DNA of 64,000 bases from JAVVHH01 sp964235765. Lineage in GTDB: Bacteria > Pseudomonadota > Alphaproteobacteria > Acetobacterales > Acetobacteraceae. Below the pieces are notes generated by a model that was not told where the DNA came from, did no database searches, and saw nothing but the letters and a program-made list of their open reading frames with translations. The stretch's first letter is position 1. Every line of letters begins with the position of its first letter. Both the position numbers and the translations under genes were made by a program. This document shows positions 44,111 to 54,130 of the stretch, one piece after another. The stretch is from positions 62,001-126,000 of the forward strand of contig CAXSDH010000001.1 of the NCBI GenBank assembly GCA_964235765.1, in the 5' to 3' direction.

Positions 44111-46789
44111 ATGTCGACACTGACCGTAGGAACAGGCCAGCAGTTCACCACGATCGCAGCAGCGATTGCGGCCACGCAGGACGGCGACACCGTCAATGTC
44201 ATGGCGGGCACCTACACGAACGATTTCGCTTACGTGTTCCACCGCATCACCCTCAACGGCGTGGGCGGCATGGTGAACATGGTCGCGACCACCGAGATCC
44301 CGAACGGCAAGGCAATGCTGGTCGTGGATGCCGACCTGACGATCGACCACTTCTCGTTCTCCGGGGCTTCGGTCCGGGACGGCAACGGCGCGGGCATCCG
44401 CTACGAGGCCGGCAACATGGTCATCAAGAACAGCCTGTTCAGCAACAACCAGAACGGCATCCTCGGCGCCGAAAACGGGCTTGGCAACATCCTGATCCAG
44501 AACAGCGAATTTTCGCATAACGGATCGGGCACCGGCTTCACGCACGGCATCTATATCGGCGTGGTCAATTCGCTGACCGTGCAGAACAGTTATTTCCACG
44601 ATGCGTCCGTGGGTCACGAGATCAAAAGCCGCGCGCTGTACAACACCATCACCGGCAACCGCATCCTGGACAACGCGACGGGCACCGCGAGCTACAGCAT
44701 CGACCTGCCGAACGGCGGCATCGCGAGCATCGAGAACAACGTGATCGAGAAGGGGCCGCAGTCGCAGAACAGCAGCACCATCCATTTCGGGGGCGAGGTT
44801 GCGGCGCCGGCCGGGTCGTCCGTGCGGATCGCCGGAAACACCATCGTCTCCGACAAGGCGGGTGCAACGCTGCTGCTGAACCAGTCGGGAGCGCCCGCGG
44901 CCATCACCGGCAACAACCTGTGGAACTACGACGCCTCCCGGATCAGCAATGGCCCGGCCACCGTCTCGAACAACACCGCGCTCGCCAACCGGCCGGCGCT
45001 GGACGCCAGCGCGCTGTTCACTGCGCCGGTGGTGCCGATCGCCGGCGCGACCACCCCATCCGGAGACGTCGTCGTGGGCGCGGTGGTCGAGTATGGCCGC
45101 GCGGGCGCCGTCATCGCCTCAGGCCACATCCTGACCGTGGGCGCAGGCAAGCAGTACGGCACCCTGGCCGCCGCCATCGCCGCCTCGGTGGACGGTGACA
45201 CCATCCGCGTGAGCGCCGGAACCTATTACAACGACTTCGCCGACTTCGAGCGCAAGATCATCATCGAGGGCGTGGGCGGCATGGCCAAGTTCGTGGCCAC
45301 CATCGCGCCGCCGAACGGCAAGGCGCAGCTGACGATCAACTCGGACGTGACCATCCGCAACCTCGAGTTCAGCGGAACGGCCGTGCCCGACCAGAACGGT
45401 TCCGCCATTCGCCATCAGGCCGGGCACCTCACCCTGGTCAACACCTACATCCACGACAACCAGGAAGGCCTGCTGTCGGGCGCTGGCCCATCAAGCACCA
45501 TCGGCATCTACGACTCGGAGTTCGACCATAACGGCAGCGACTCTCCGTACGGCCAAGTCCACAACATCTACGTGGGCCAGGTGGGCACGCTCGTCATCCG
45601 CAACAGCTACATCCACGACACCCCGGTGGGGCACGAGGTCAAGAGCCGGGCGGAGAACACCATCCTTGACGGCAACCGGATCATTCAGGGCAGCCATAAC
45701 GGCAGCTACGACGTGGACCTGCCGTATGGCGGCAACGCCGTGCTGACCAACAACATCATCGAGAAGGGCGTGAACTCGCAGAACCACAACGCGATCCATC
45801 TCGGCGGCGAGGGCACGCCGTATCAAGGTTCAGCGTTCACCGCGACGGGCAACACCTTCGTCAACAGCTCGGGCAACGGCACTCTGGTGCTGAACCATGG
45901 CGGCTATCCTGCGACCCTCTCGAACAACGCCTCATACAACTTCGGCGCCCCGCCGGCCGCTTACGGGAACGTGACGTTCAGCAACACGGCCGGCCTGACG
46001 ACGAAGCCGGCGTTGACCGGCACGGCAGGCTACAACGCCGCGGGCACGCCGCCCGCGCCGATTGCAGGGGGCGATCCGGTTCCCACCCCCGTGCCCGTGC
46101 CGGTGCCNNNNNNNNNNNNNNNNNNNNNNNNNNNNNNNNNNNNNNNNNNNNNNNNNNNNNNNNNNNNNNNNNNNNNNNNNNNNNNNNNNNNNNNNNNNNN
46201 NNNNNNNCCCACGCCCACGCCCGCCCCGACCCGAACCTTCAACATCGTTGATCCATCGACGACCATCACGATCAGCCAGGCGACCCTGTCCTCGACGGTC
46301 GGCAGCCATGACCTCGTGCTGCACGGCAGCGGCAACCTGGTGAGCCTTGTGAACGGCTGGGAGAGCGTCAACGCGCTCGATGGCGGCAACACCATCAAGA
46401 CCGGCGGCGGCCGCGACAGCATCATCATCGGCGGCAGCGGCAACTTCGTCGATGCGGGAGAGGGCCAGGGCCGCGACAGCGTCCGCGACCTCGGCCACGA
46501 CAACGTCATCGTCATCCCCAGGGCGGGCCAGGGCTATCAAGACATTGCCGGCGATGTCCTGAGCAATGGCGACTTGCTCGACGTCCGGGCCGCGCTCGGC
46601 GCCACGACGTGGGACCACAACATGGCGACCCTGGGCAACTATGTCAGCCTCAGGTTCGTGGCCGACCCGCACTTGGCGGAACTGATGATCCATTCCACGG
46701 GCACCAGCGCCGCCGTCGGCGTGACGACCATTATCGGCAACAACGCCCTGCCGACCGACAACCTGCTACAGCACCTGAAGGTAAGCTGA
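44111..46789 (+). CDS. Two-module right-handed beta-helix protein with T1SS-like C-terminus (internal assembly gap)
   Basis: The product is about 892 residues, including 33 unknown ones. It has no signal peptide. Two homologous parallel beta-helix modules cover about 1-300 and 338-645. Each opens with L-T-V-G-x-G and contains the pattern N-x-I-Y-V-G or H-G-I-Y-I-G, then G-H-E-[IV]-K-S-R-A (His169-Ala175 and His508-Ala514), then D-L-P-x-G-G and I-E-K-G. A Pro/Thr/Val linker, broken by the N gap, leads to a C-terminal region. That region has Gly/Asp-rich turns and a G-D-L-L-D-V-R-A-A-L to L-L-Q-H-L tail resembling type I secretion target domains. Probably a secreted surface or polysaccharide-acting protein; activity unknown. 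GGAACG is the ribosome site. Confidence 0.85.
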   Translation: MSTLTVGTGQQFTTIAAAIAATQDGDTVNVMAGTYTNDFAYVFHRITLNGVGGMVNMVATTEIPNGKAMLVVDADLTIDHFSFSGASVRDGNGAGIRYEAGNMVIKNSLFSNNQNGILGAENGLGNILIQNSEFSHNGSGTGFTHGIYIGVVNSLTVQNSYFHDASVGHEIKSRALYNTITGNRILDNATGTASYSIDLPNGGIASIENNVIEKGPQSQNSSTIHFGGEVAAPAGSSVRIAGNTIVSDKAGATLLLNQSGAPAAITGNNLWNYDASRISNGPATVSNNTALANRPALDASALFTAPVVPIAGATTPSGDVVVGAVVEYGRAGAVIASGHILTVGAGKQYGTLAAAIAASVDGDTIRVSAGTYYNDFADFERKIIIEGVGGMAKFVATIAPPNGKAQLTINSDVTIRNLEFSGTAVPDQNGSAIRHQAGHLTLVNTYIHDNQEGLLSGAGPSSTIGIYDSEFDHNGSDSPYGQVHNIYVGQVGTLVIRNSYIHDTPVGHEVKSRAENTILDGNRIIQGSHNGSYDVDLPYGGNAVLTNNIIEKGVNSQNHNAIHLGGEGTPYQGSAFTATGNTFVNSSGNGTLVLNHGGYPATLSNNASYNFGAPPAAYGNVTFSNTAGLTTKPALTGTAGYNAAGTPPAPIAGGDPVPTPVPVPVXXXXXXXXXXXXXXXXXXXXXXXXXXXXXXXXXXPTPTPAPTRTFNIVDPSTTITISQATLSSTVGSHDLVLHGSGNLVSLVNGWESVNALDGGNTIKTGGGRDSIIIGGSGNFVDAGEGQGRDSVRDLGHDNVIVIPRAGQGYQDIAGDVLSNGDLLDVRAALGATTWDHNMATLGNYVSLRFVADPHLAELMIHSTGTSAAVGVTTIIGNNALPTDNLLQHLKVS
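46108..46207. other. Assembly gap (100 N) in the Pro/Thr linker of the beta-helix protein
   Basis: Exactly 100 N sit between CCC-GTG/CCC-ACG repeat sequence on both sides. The reading frame happens to continue across. The size is a placeholder, so the true linker length is unknown. Confidence 0.95.
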
Positions 46790-46801
46790 CGGCCGCCTAG
46801 G

Positions 46802-48646
<1,845 letters not shown>

Positions 48647-48675
48647 GGCGGGTTCCCCGGCTGGCATGGCCGGGG

Positions 48676-48704
48676 ATATGCGGGCGTCCCCCGCCGGATT
48701 TCAA
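48676..48704 (-). promoter_or_regulatory. Candidate heat-shock/sigma-70 promoter for htpG
   Basis: On the minus strand TTGAAA (48704-48699) and GCATAT (48681-48676) are separated by 17 bases, with C-rich sequence before the -10 (CCCGCATAT). This fits both sigma-70 and the alphaproteobacterial RpoH pattern (CTTGAAA / CCCCATAT). The leader would be about 23 bases. It sits immediately after the stop of the upstream small gene. Confidence 0.5.
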
Positions 48705-48708
48705 CCGG

Positions 48709-49044
48709 TCATGTGCCTTCGGTGTCGGCGCCGCTGCCCCGGCCGGACACGCCGGCGCGGGAAGGCGCCGCCGAGTTCGGCTCGATGGTGCGCGACATCG
48801 CGGCAATCTCCTCGTCATCCTGCGGCGCGGCATCGGCCCCGGTGGCGGCGTCGTTCGCGTCGGAAGCGTGCTCCTGCAGCACGGCGATCGCTGCATCCGG
48901 GTCGGCGCGCTCGGCTTCGGTGAGCAGGCGCTCGGCCTTCTCCTCGTCTCCCTCCGCCTGCGCCCGCAGCGCTTGCTCGGCAAGCAGCCGCGCCGCGCCG
49001 TGCTTGCCGCCGGCGCCGTCGGACTGGTCGATATCGTCTGCCAT
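48709..49044 (-). CDS. Uncharacterised acidic protein
   Basis: The 111-residue product is acidic and Ala/Glu-rich. Its first 60 residues are one long amphipathic helical stretch (A-A-R-L-L-A-E-Q-A-L-R-A-Q-A-E-G) that reads like a single TPR-like hairpin (A-E-R-L-L-T-E-A). The tail is disordered. The ATG at 49044 has GGGGAC upstream. I do not recognise a named family. It lies in the same direction as htpG, 62 bases before it. Confidence 0.6.
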   Translation of the reverse strand: MADDIDQSDGAGGKHGAARLLAEQALRAQAEGDEEKAERLLTEAERADPDAAIAVLQEHASDANDAATGADAAPQDDEEIAAMSRTIEPNSAAPSRAGVSGRGSGADTEGT

Positions 49045-49160
49045 GCGGGGTCCCCTGTTGCGGCTTGGCAGCAAAACTCCTGCCGGCCGGCCCGGTTCCT
49101 GTCCACAATAAGGAATGAACCCTGCGCCACGGCAGCCGTTGTCTCGCACGGGAGGCCTTC

Positions 49161-49198
49161 ATGACCGAGATCATCCGCCATGACTGAGATCATCCGCT
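49161..49198. repeat. 19-base tandem duplication over a start codon
   Basis: ATGACCGAGATCATCCGCC (49161-49179) is followed directly by ATGACTGAGATCATCCGCT (49180-49198), two mismatches in 19. The first ATG has the good ribosome site (GGGAGGCC) but reads only M-T-E-I-I-R-H-D then TGA. The second ATG opens the long gene. Confidence 0.95.
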
Positions 49199-49563
49199 TG
49201 GCGCCGCACGACGCCTTGCCGTCCGGACCGGGCCGGCACGTCATCGTGCTGCACCGGTTCGACGAGGACGCGCCACGGGAGGTGGTGACGCAGATCACCC
49301 TGACGGGGCATCCCGACGAGACTACCCACCCCGTGCGGCCGGACGGCCGGAAGATGACGCTCGAGGAAGCGATCGCGGCGGCCAGGCAGGTCGCGGAAAG
49401 CGAAAGCCTGTCCAGGGTTTATGTGGTGGATCGCACCGCGGGGGAGCGTGAGCAGGACATTCTGAAGCATGCGGGAGACCACTCCGTCCATATGGAGAAC
49501 CTGGTGGACAGCGACTTGGAAGAGGGTGAGCGCGGCGCGGACATGCGGGACCGGGGTCGTTGA
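49180..49563 (+). CDS. Uncharacterised 127-residue protein
   Basis: The soluble, acidic product has a likely alpha/beta N-terminal part (H-V-I-V-L-H-R-F-D-E), a helix with T-L-E-E-A-I-A-A-A-R-Q, then V-Y-V-V-D-R-T-A-G and a charged tail. I do not recognise a characterised family. Its start codon lies in a tandem duplication: the strong ribosome site serves a preceding 8-codon leader ORF (ATG 49161, TGA 49185-49187) that overlaps the second ATG. Translation may therefore depend on re-initiation, or the duplication may simply be recent. Confidence 0.65.
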   Translation: MTEIIRLAPHDALPSGPGRHVIVLHRFDEDAPREVVTQITLTGHPDETTHPVRPDGRKMTLEEAIAAARQVAESESLSRVYVVDRTAGEREQDILKHAGDHSVHMENLVDSDLEEGERGADMRDRGR

Positions 49564-49775
49564 GCGACGCCGCATTGTGGCCACACCAGGCGCCTACATC
49601 CGGTCGGGAGGCGGACGTGGCGGGTCGCTTCACGGGGGCGTGATGGAAGCCGGCGAGGGGGAGGGCGGAATGCAGAGCGAAACCGCGCTTCCCTTTTTCA
49701 CGGGCCGCCCCATGTTTGTTGCTCTACCAGACGGCCCCCATTCCGGCGTGGCCAGTAACGAGAGAAGAAGGTGTC

Positions 49776-50981
49776 ATGCCTGATAGCGGGCTGGACGCGG
49801 CCACGACGGGGCGGCGCGTGGGAGTGCTTGTGGTTGGCATGGGCGGCGCCGTCGCCACCACGGCCGCTGCGGGCATCGAGACGCTGCGGGCGGGCTCCAA
49901 CGATATGGCGGGCCTGCCGCTGGCGGGCATCGGCGCGCCGGGCATTGCGGCCTACCGCAACCTGCACTTCGCGGGATGGGATCTGCACGGCGAGGACCTG
50001 AGCGAGGCCGTCCGCGAGCATCGCGTGCTCGACCGTGAGCAGGCCGAGTTGGTCGCGCCAGCCCTGGCCCGCATGAAGCCCTGGCCGGCGGTCGGCAGCC
50101 TGGACTTCTGCAAGAACGTCGACGGCGGCAACAAGGTCGTCGCGAAGAGCCACCGCGATGCGGTCGACCGCATCCGCGACGACATCCGCCGCCATCGCGA
50201 GACCACCGGCATCGACAACCTGGTCATGGTCAACCTCGCCTCGGTCGAGCGCTGGCCGGACAAGGGCGCGCCCGCGCTGCATACGCCGGAGAACTTCGAG
50301 AAGGGCCTCGACGGCAGCGATCCCGCCATCAGCCCGGCCATGCTGTATGCCTATGCCGCCATCGCCGAGGGCGTGCCGTACGGTAACTTCACGCCCAGTC
50401 TCGCGGCCGACATTCCTGCGCTGACCACGATGGCCGAGCGGCACAACGTTCCGGTCGCGGGCAAGGACGGCAAAACCGGGCAGACCTTCATCAAGACGGT
50501 GCTGGCCCCGGCGTTCCGCTCGCGGTCCCTATACGTGGAGGGCTGGTTCAGCACGAACATCCTCGGAAACCGCGATGGCCTGGCGCTGGACAACCCGGAC
50601 AGCCTGAAGAGCAAGCTGAACACCAAAGGCTCCGTGCTGGACGACATCCTCGGCTATCCGGTTGAGGATCACATCGTGGACATCCGGTATTACAAGCCGC
50701 GCGGCGACAACAAGGAAGCCTGGGACAACATCGACCTGGTGGGCTTCCTGGGCCAGAAGATGCAGATCAAGGTGAACTTCCTGTGCCGGGACAGCATCTT
50801 GGCGGCGCCGCTGGTGATCGAGATCGCCCGCGTGCTCGACCTCGCGCGGCAGCGCGGCCGGGGCGGCATCCAGGAGCAGTTGGGCCTATTTTTCAAGGCG
50901 CCGATGACGCCGGCCGGCAAGCGCGAGGAACACAGCTTCCCGGTGCAGGAGCGCGTGCTCCTCGATTGGCTCGCGGCGTAG
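49776..50981 (+). CDS. ino1: Inositol-1-phosphate synthase (Ino1/MIPS)
   Basis: The 401-residue NAD-dependent enzyme cyclises glucose-6-phosphate to 1L-myo-inositol-1-phosphate. It has an N-terminal Rossmann start V-G-V-L-V-V-G-M-G-G-A-V and the family's catalytic segments: G-K-D-G-K-T-G-Q-T (about 228-236), N-I-L-G-N-R-D-G-L (about 263), S-K-L-N-T-K-G and the D-H-I-V-D-I-R-Y-Y-K-P-R-G-D-x-K region. The length matches bacterial/archaeal forms. GAAGAAGG precedes the ATG. It is first in a 12-gene co-directional cluster, separated from the gene before by 212 bases, so the promoter is probably there. The enzyme is not universal in Alphaproteobacteria. Confidence 0.93.
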   Translation: MPDSGLDAATTGRRVGVLVVGMGGAVATTAAAGIETLRAGSNDMAGLPLAGIGAPGIAAYRNLHFAGWDLHGEDLSEAVREHRVLDREQAELVAPALARMKPWPAVGSLDFCKNVDGGNKVVAKSHRDAVDRIRDDIRRHRETTGIDNLVMVNLASVERWPDKGAPALHTPENFEKGLDGSDPAISPAMLYAYAAIAEGVPYGNFTPSLAADIPALTTMAERHNVPVAGKDGKTGQTFIKTVLAPAFRSRSLYVEGWFSTNILGNRDGLALDNPDSLKSKLNTKGSVLDDILGYPVEDHIVDIRYYKPRGDNKEAWDNIDLVGFLGQKMQIKVNFLCRDSILAAPLVIEIARVLDLARQRGRGGIQEQLGLFFKAPMTPAGKREEHSFPVQERVLLDWLAA

Positions 50982-50985
50982 GTTC

Positions 50986-51900
50986 GTGCCTGACTCGCTG
51001 CCCGGCCGGGTGAGCAGCCTGGCCGGGCTTGTGCCCCTGGCGGCGGAGCTATGCGACCTCAAGCGGGTGCGGGACGCCTCCAGCCCCGACAGCCTGGCCT
51101 CCCGGATGTTCCGGCGGGGCTGGGGCGCCCTGGTCGGCGGCGATCCGGTGGCGGACGTGGCCCTGTCCATGACGGCGGACGCGATTGCGGCGGCGCGGCT
51201 GGGCGGCATCGACCGCGCCGTGCTCGCCGGCGCCGGACTAAGCGAGGCCGACACGTCCGCGGTCCTGCTCGGGTCTTTCGACGAGGTGGCCGGGCCGGTC
51301 GACCCAGCCCTGGGCGAAACCTTGCGCGCCCAGCTGGGCCGGGCTTTGGCCTCGGCGCCGGCGCCGGCGTTTGCCGAGGCGCTGATCCGCCAGCCGCGTG
51401 CAGGCGCGACATGCCCGGGCAAGGGCCGCATCATCCTGGAGCCGCCCGAGGGCCATGGCGACCACTGCCTCGTGGTCGCCGTGCTCGCCGTGATCCTGGC
51501 GCCACGGTACCAGGCCGATCCCGCCCAGGCCTTTCTCGCCGGAATGGCGCACCACCTGCACAACGCGGCGCTGCCGGATAGCGGCTTTGCCGGCGAGATG
51601 CTGCTCGGCCGGCACCTCGCCCCGCTGATGGCGGGGCTGTTCGCGCGGGAGTTGGCCACCTTGCCGGGCCCGTTGGCGGCGGCGGCGGCCGAGGCGCTGG
51701 CCACGATCCAGGACGCCGAAACCCCGGTCGGCCGAGCCTTCCATGCGGCCGACGTGATGGACCGCGTGCTGCAGATGCGGCATTACGAGCAAGTGGCGCG
51801 GTTCACCACCAGCCAGGCGCTGGATGACATGGACCTGGTGCACGCCGGGCCGACCCAGGCCTTCCACATCGCCGTGTTGCGGGACGCAGGCCTGCCGTGA
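50986..51900 (+). CDS. HD-fold metal-dependent protein with altered HD motif
   Basis: The 304-residue product starts with GTG 5 bases after ino1. A helical region resembling the HD superfamily covers about 150-260: His157 and His160 (G-H-G-D-H-C), then A-H-H-L-H-N (His189, His190, His192), then H-A-A-D-V-M-D (His253, Asp256, Asp259). The classical adjacent His-Asp pair is His-His here. HD proteins are usually phosphohydrolases, but some, such as myo-inositol oxygenase and PhnZ, are di-iron oxygenases. Next to an inositol-phosphate synthase, either a phosphatase or an oxidation of inositol is conceivable. The function is not established. The last 4 bases overlap the methyltransferase start. 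Confidence 0.75.
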   Translation: MPDSLPGRVSSLAGLVPLAAELCDLKRVRDASSPDSLASRMFRRGWGALVGGDPVADVALSMTADAIAAARLGGIDRAVLAGAGLSEADTSAVLLGSFDEVAGPVDPALGETLRAQLGRALASAPAPAFAEALIRQPRAGATCPGKGRIILEPPEGHGDHCLVVAVLAVILAPRYQADPAQAFLAGMAHHLHNAALPDSGFAGEMLLGRHLAPLMAGLFARELATLPGPLAAAAAEALATIQDAETPVGRAFHAADVMDRVLQMRHYEQVARFTTSQALDDMDLVHAGPTQAFHIAVLRDAGLP

Positions 51901-53108
51901 CNNNNNNNNNNNNNNNNNNNNNNNNNNNNNNNNNNNNNNNNNNNNNNNNNNNNNNNNNNNNNNNNNNNNNNNNNNNNNNNNNNNNNNNNNNNNNNNNNNN
52001 NTCCGGCGCGCCGCTCCAAGCCGACACGCCGCACTCGCTTGCCGCGCCCGGCGAGCGTTGGCCGGTGATCGAGGGCATTCCGTTCCTGCGCGCGAACCGC
52101 GGCGCCTTGGCAGCCCAGGCGGTGGCGGCACTCGACGCCGGCCGGGCCGGGGACGCGCTGGTGCTGCTCCTGGCCGATCAGGACGATTGGGCGCGCACCC
52201 CGCCCGCACCGCTCGAGGACCGCCGGGCGCTGGTCCAAAATGCCGGCCGCACCTCCTTTCGGGACGCCATGGACCGCCTGGCGTTTGGCCCCGTCGGCGC
52301 TTACTTCGCGCACCGCTGGTCCGACCCCACGTTCCTCTCCGGTCTCGCCTTGGCGGAAGCGCACTGGACCTCCCCGGCCCGCGTGTTCGAGTTGGCCTGT
52401 GGCGCCGGGCACTTTCTGCGGGAGTTCGGCCGGGTCTGCCCGGAGGTCGCGGGCGGAGACATCGTATTCGCCAAGCTTTGGCTGGCCCGGCGCTACATCG
52501 CCCCGCGGGCGCGCCTGGTCTGCTTCGACGCTGCCGCGCCCTGGCCCCTGGCGGATGGCTCGGCCGGGCTCGTATTCTGTCATGACGCGTTCTACTTCCT
52601 GCCGGGCAAGCCCCATGTGGCGGCCGAGATGCGCCGGGTCGCTGCCGGCCCGGTGCTGGTGGGCCACGCGCACAACGCGCTCGCCGCCAACCTCTCGGCG
52701 GGCAGCCCGCTGGACCCCGCGTCCTACGCCGCCCTGTTTGGCGCGCCCTTGCTGTACGACGATCAGGAACTGACCCGGGCGCTGATCGAATCACGCGCAC
52801 CGCGGCCCGGGTCCGCCAGCGAGCTTGCGGCAGCTTCCGCGGTGTCGCTCGCCGCAGACGCGGCCCCGCCGCGCGCGGTGACCGGCGGCCTTGCGATGCC
52901 CGCCGCCGGGGCAGCGCTGCAACGCAATCCGCTGTATGCTGGCGGCGTGATACGCTGGCCATCGGAACGCTACATGAAGGAGTATGGTCCGCTGGCGACC
53001 TACCCCGTCCACGCGGCCGGGCCGGAACGCGCGACCGCCGGCGCAGGCGCGGACATCGATCGGCTGGCCCGGCGCCGCGTGCTGCTGGACCTTCCGCCGG
53101 CATGGTAG
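51897..53108 (+). CDS. Class I SAM-dependent methyltransferase, N-terminus lost in an assembly gap
   Basis: The GTG at 51897 overlaps the previous stop (GTGA) and is the likely start. The following 100 bases are N, so residues 3-35 are unknown. After a leader domain (visible part P-V-I-E-G-I-P-F-L-R), a Rossmann methyltransferase domain appears: F-E-L-A-C-G-A-G-H-F-L-R for SAM near residue 166, and F-C-H-D-A-F-Y-F-L as the later conserved strand. The C-terminal 130 residues have no obvious domain. The I-P-F-L-R beginning suggests a small Cys-containing zinc motif (Trm112-like) lost in the gap; this is a guess. The substrate is unknown. Confidence 0.8.
   Translation: MXXXXXXXXXXXXXXXXXXXXXXXXXXXXXXXXXXSGAPLQADTPHSLAAPGERWPVIEGIPFLRANRGALAAQAVAALDAGRAGDALVLLLADQDDWARTPPAPLEDRRALVQNAGRTSFRDAMDRLAFGPVGAYFAHRWSDPTFLSGLALAEAHWTSPARVFELACGAGHFLREFGRVCPEVAGGDIVFAKLWLARRYIAPRARLVCFDAAAPWPLADGSAGLVFCHDAFYFLPGKPHVAAEMRRVAAGPVLVGHAHNALAANLSAGSPLDPASYAALFGAPLLYDDQELTRALIESRAPRPGSASELAAASAVSLAADAAPPRAVTGGLAMPAAGAALQRNPLYAGGVIRWPSERYMKEYGPLATYPVHAAGPERATAGAGADIDRLARRRVLLDLPPAW
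51902..52001. other. Assembly gap (100 N) at the start of the methyltransferase gene
   Basis: Exactly 100 N begin 1 base after the HD-protein stop. No duplicated sequence flanks it. The frame continues from the GTG at 51897 across it, but the real gap length is unknown. Confidence 0.95.
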
Positions 53109-54130
53109 GCCCCCGCACCATCGGCTGGGGCATCGCCGGCTGCGGCTGGGTGGTGCGCGATTATGTCGGGCCGGCGATCCAGGCAGCCGCAAACGGCCGT
53201 ATCGCGGCGCTGTACGACCCCGATCCATCGTCCCGCCACCGCGCCGGGCGGCTGTTCGGCGTGCCTTGCTTTGCCGAGTTGGACGCGTTCCTGGCGACGC
53301 CCGGGCTGGAAGCCGTCTATGTCGCGGCGCCGAACCACGCGCACCGCGCCCTGGTCGAGGCGGCGGCGAGCGCCGGGTTGCCCGTGCTGTGCGAGAAGCC
53401 GATGGCGACCACGCTGGCCGACGCCGAGGCGATGGTCGCGGCCTGCGCCCGGGCCGGCGTGCGTTACGCGACCGCCTTCGACCAGCGGTTCCACTCCGCC
53501 CATCGCACCCTCGCCACCCTGATCGCCGAGGGCCGGCTGGGCACCGTCACCGCGATCCGCATCGTCTATGCTTGCTGGCTGCCGGCCGACTGGGCCGGGG
53601 ACAACTGGCGTATCGACCCCAACCGGGCCGGCGGCGGCGCGCTGATCGACCTCGCCCCGCACGGGCTCGACCTGGCCTCCTACCTGCTCGGCGAAAAGCT
53701 GACCGAGATCGCGGCGATGGGGCAGGCGCGCGTGCACCGCTACAAGGTCGAGGACGGCGCATTGCTGATGGCGCGCTCGCAATCGGGCGTGATGGTGCAG
53801 ATGCACGTGGCCTATAATTGCCCGGAAACCCTGCCGCGGCGCCGCCTGGAAGTGGTCGGCACGGCGGGCCAGGCGATCGCCACCGACACGATGGGCCAGA
53901 CGCCCGGCGGCAGCCTGGAGTGGATCGACGCCGCAACCGGCGTGGCCCAGCGGGTGCCGGTGCCCGGCGCGGACCGCTCGCCCTTCCTCAACCAGGTCGA
54001 GGCCTTCGGGGCCGCGCTGGCAGGCAACGGCGCCTTCCCATTCACGCCCGAGCACGACCTGGAGATCATGGCCCTGGTGCTGCAAGCCCAACGGATGGCG
54101 ACCCCGCCCGAGGCCAGCCATGCCGCTTAG
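53102..54130 (+). CDS. Gfo/Idh/MocA-family oxidoreductase
   Basis: The 342-residue NAD(P)-dependent enzyme has an N-terminal Rossmann domain (G-I-A-G-C-G-W-V near residue 9) and the family signature C-E-K-P (about residue 98). A C-terminal alpha/beta substrate domain includes G-G-G-A-L-I-D-L-A-P-H, which carries the catalytic His (Lys is in the E-K-P). Members oxidise sugars or inositols, myo-inositol 2-dehydrogenase among them. The ATG overlaps the methyltransferase stop by 7 bases. In this cluster an inositol- or sugar-derived substrate is likely (inference). Confidence 0.9.
   Translation: MVGPRTIGWGIAGCGWVVRDYVGPAIQAAANGRIAALYDPDPSSRHRAGRLFGVPCFAELDAFLATPGLEAVYVAAPNHAHRALVEAAASAGLPVLCEKPMATTLADAEAMVAACARAGVRYATAFDQRFHSAHRTLATLIAEGRLGTVTAIRIVYACWLPADWAGDNWRIDPNRAGGGALIDLAPHGLDLASYLLGEKLTEIAAMGQARVHRYKVEDGALLMARSQSGVMVQMHVAYNCPETLPRRRLEVVGTAGQAIATDTMGQTPGGSLEWIDAATGVAQRVPVPGADRSPFLNQVEAFGAALAGNGAFPFTPEHDLEIMALVLQAQRMATPPEASHAA

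Noticed and set aside
46208..46789. Classical RTX calcium-binding repeats
   Set aside because: Gly/Asp-rich turns are present but no regular G-G-x-G-x-D-x-U-x nonapeptide series. I call only a T1SS-like tail.
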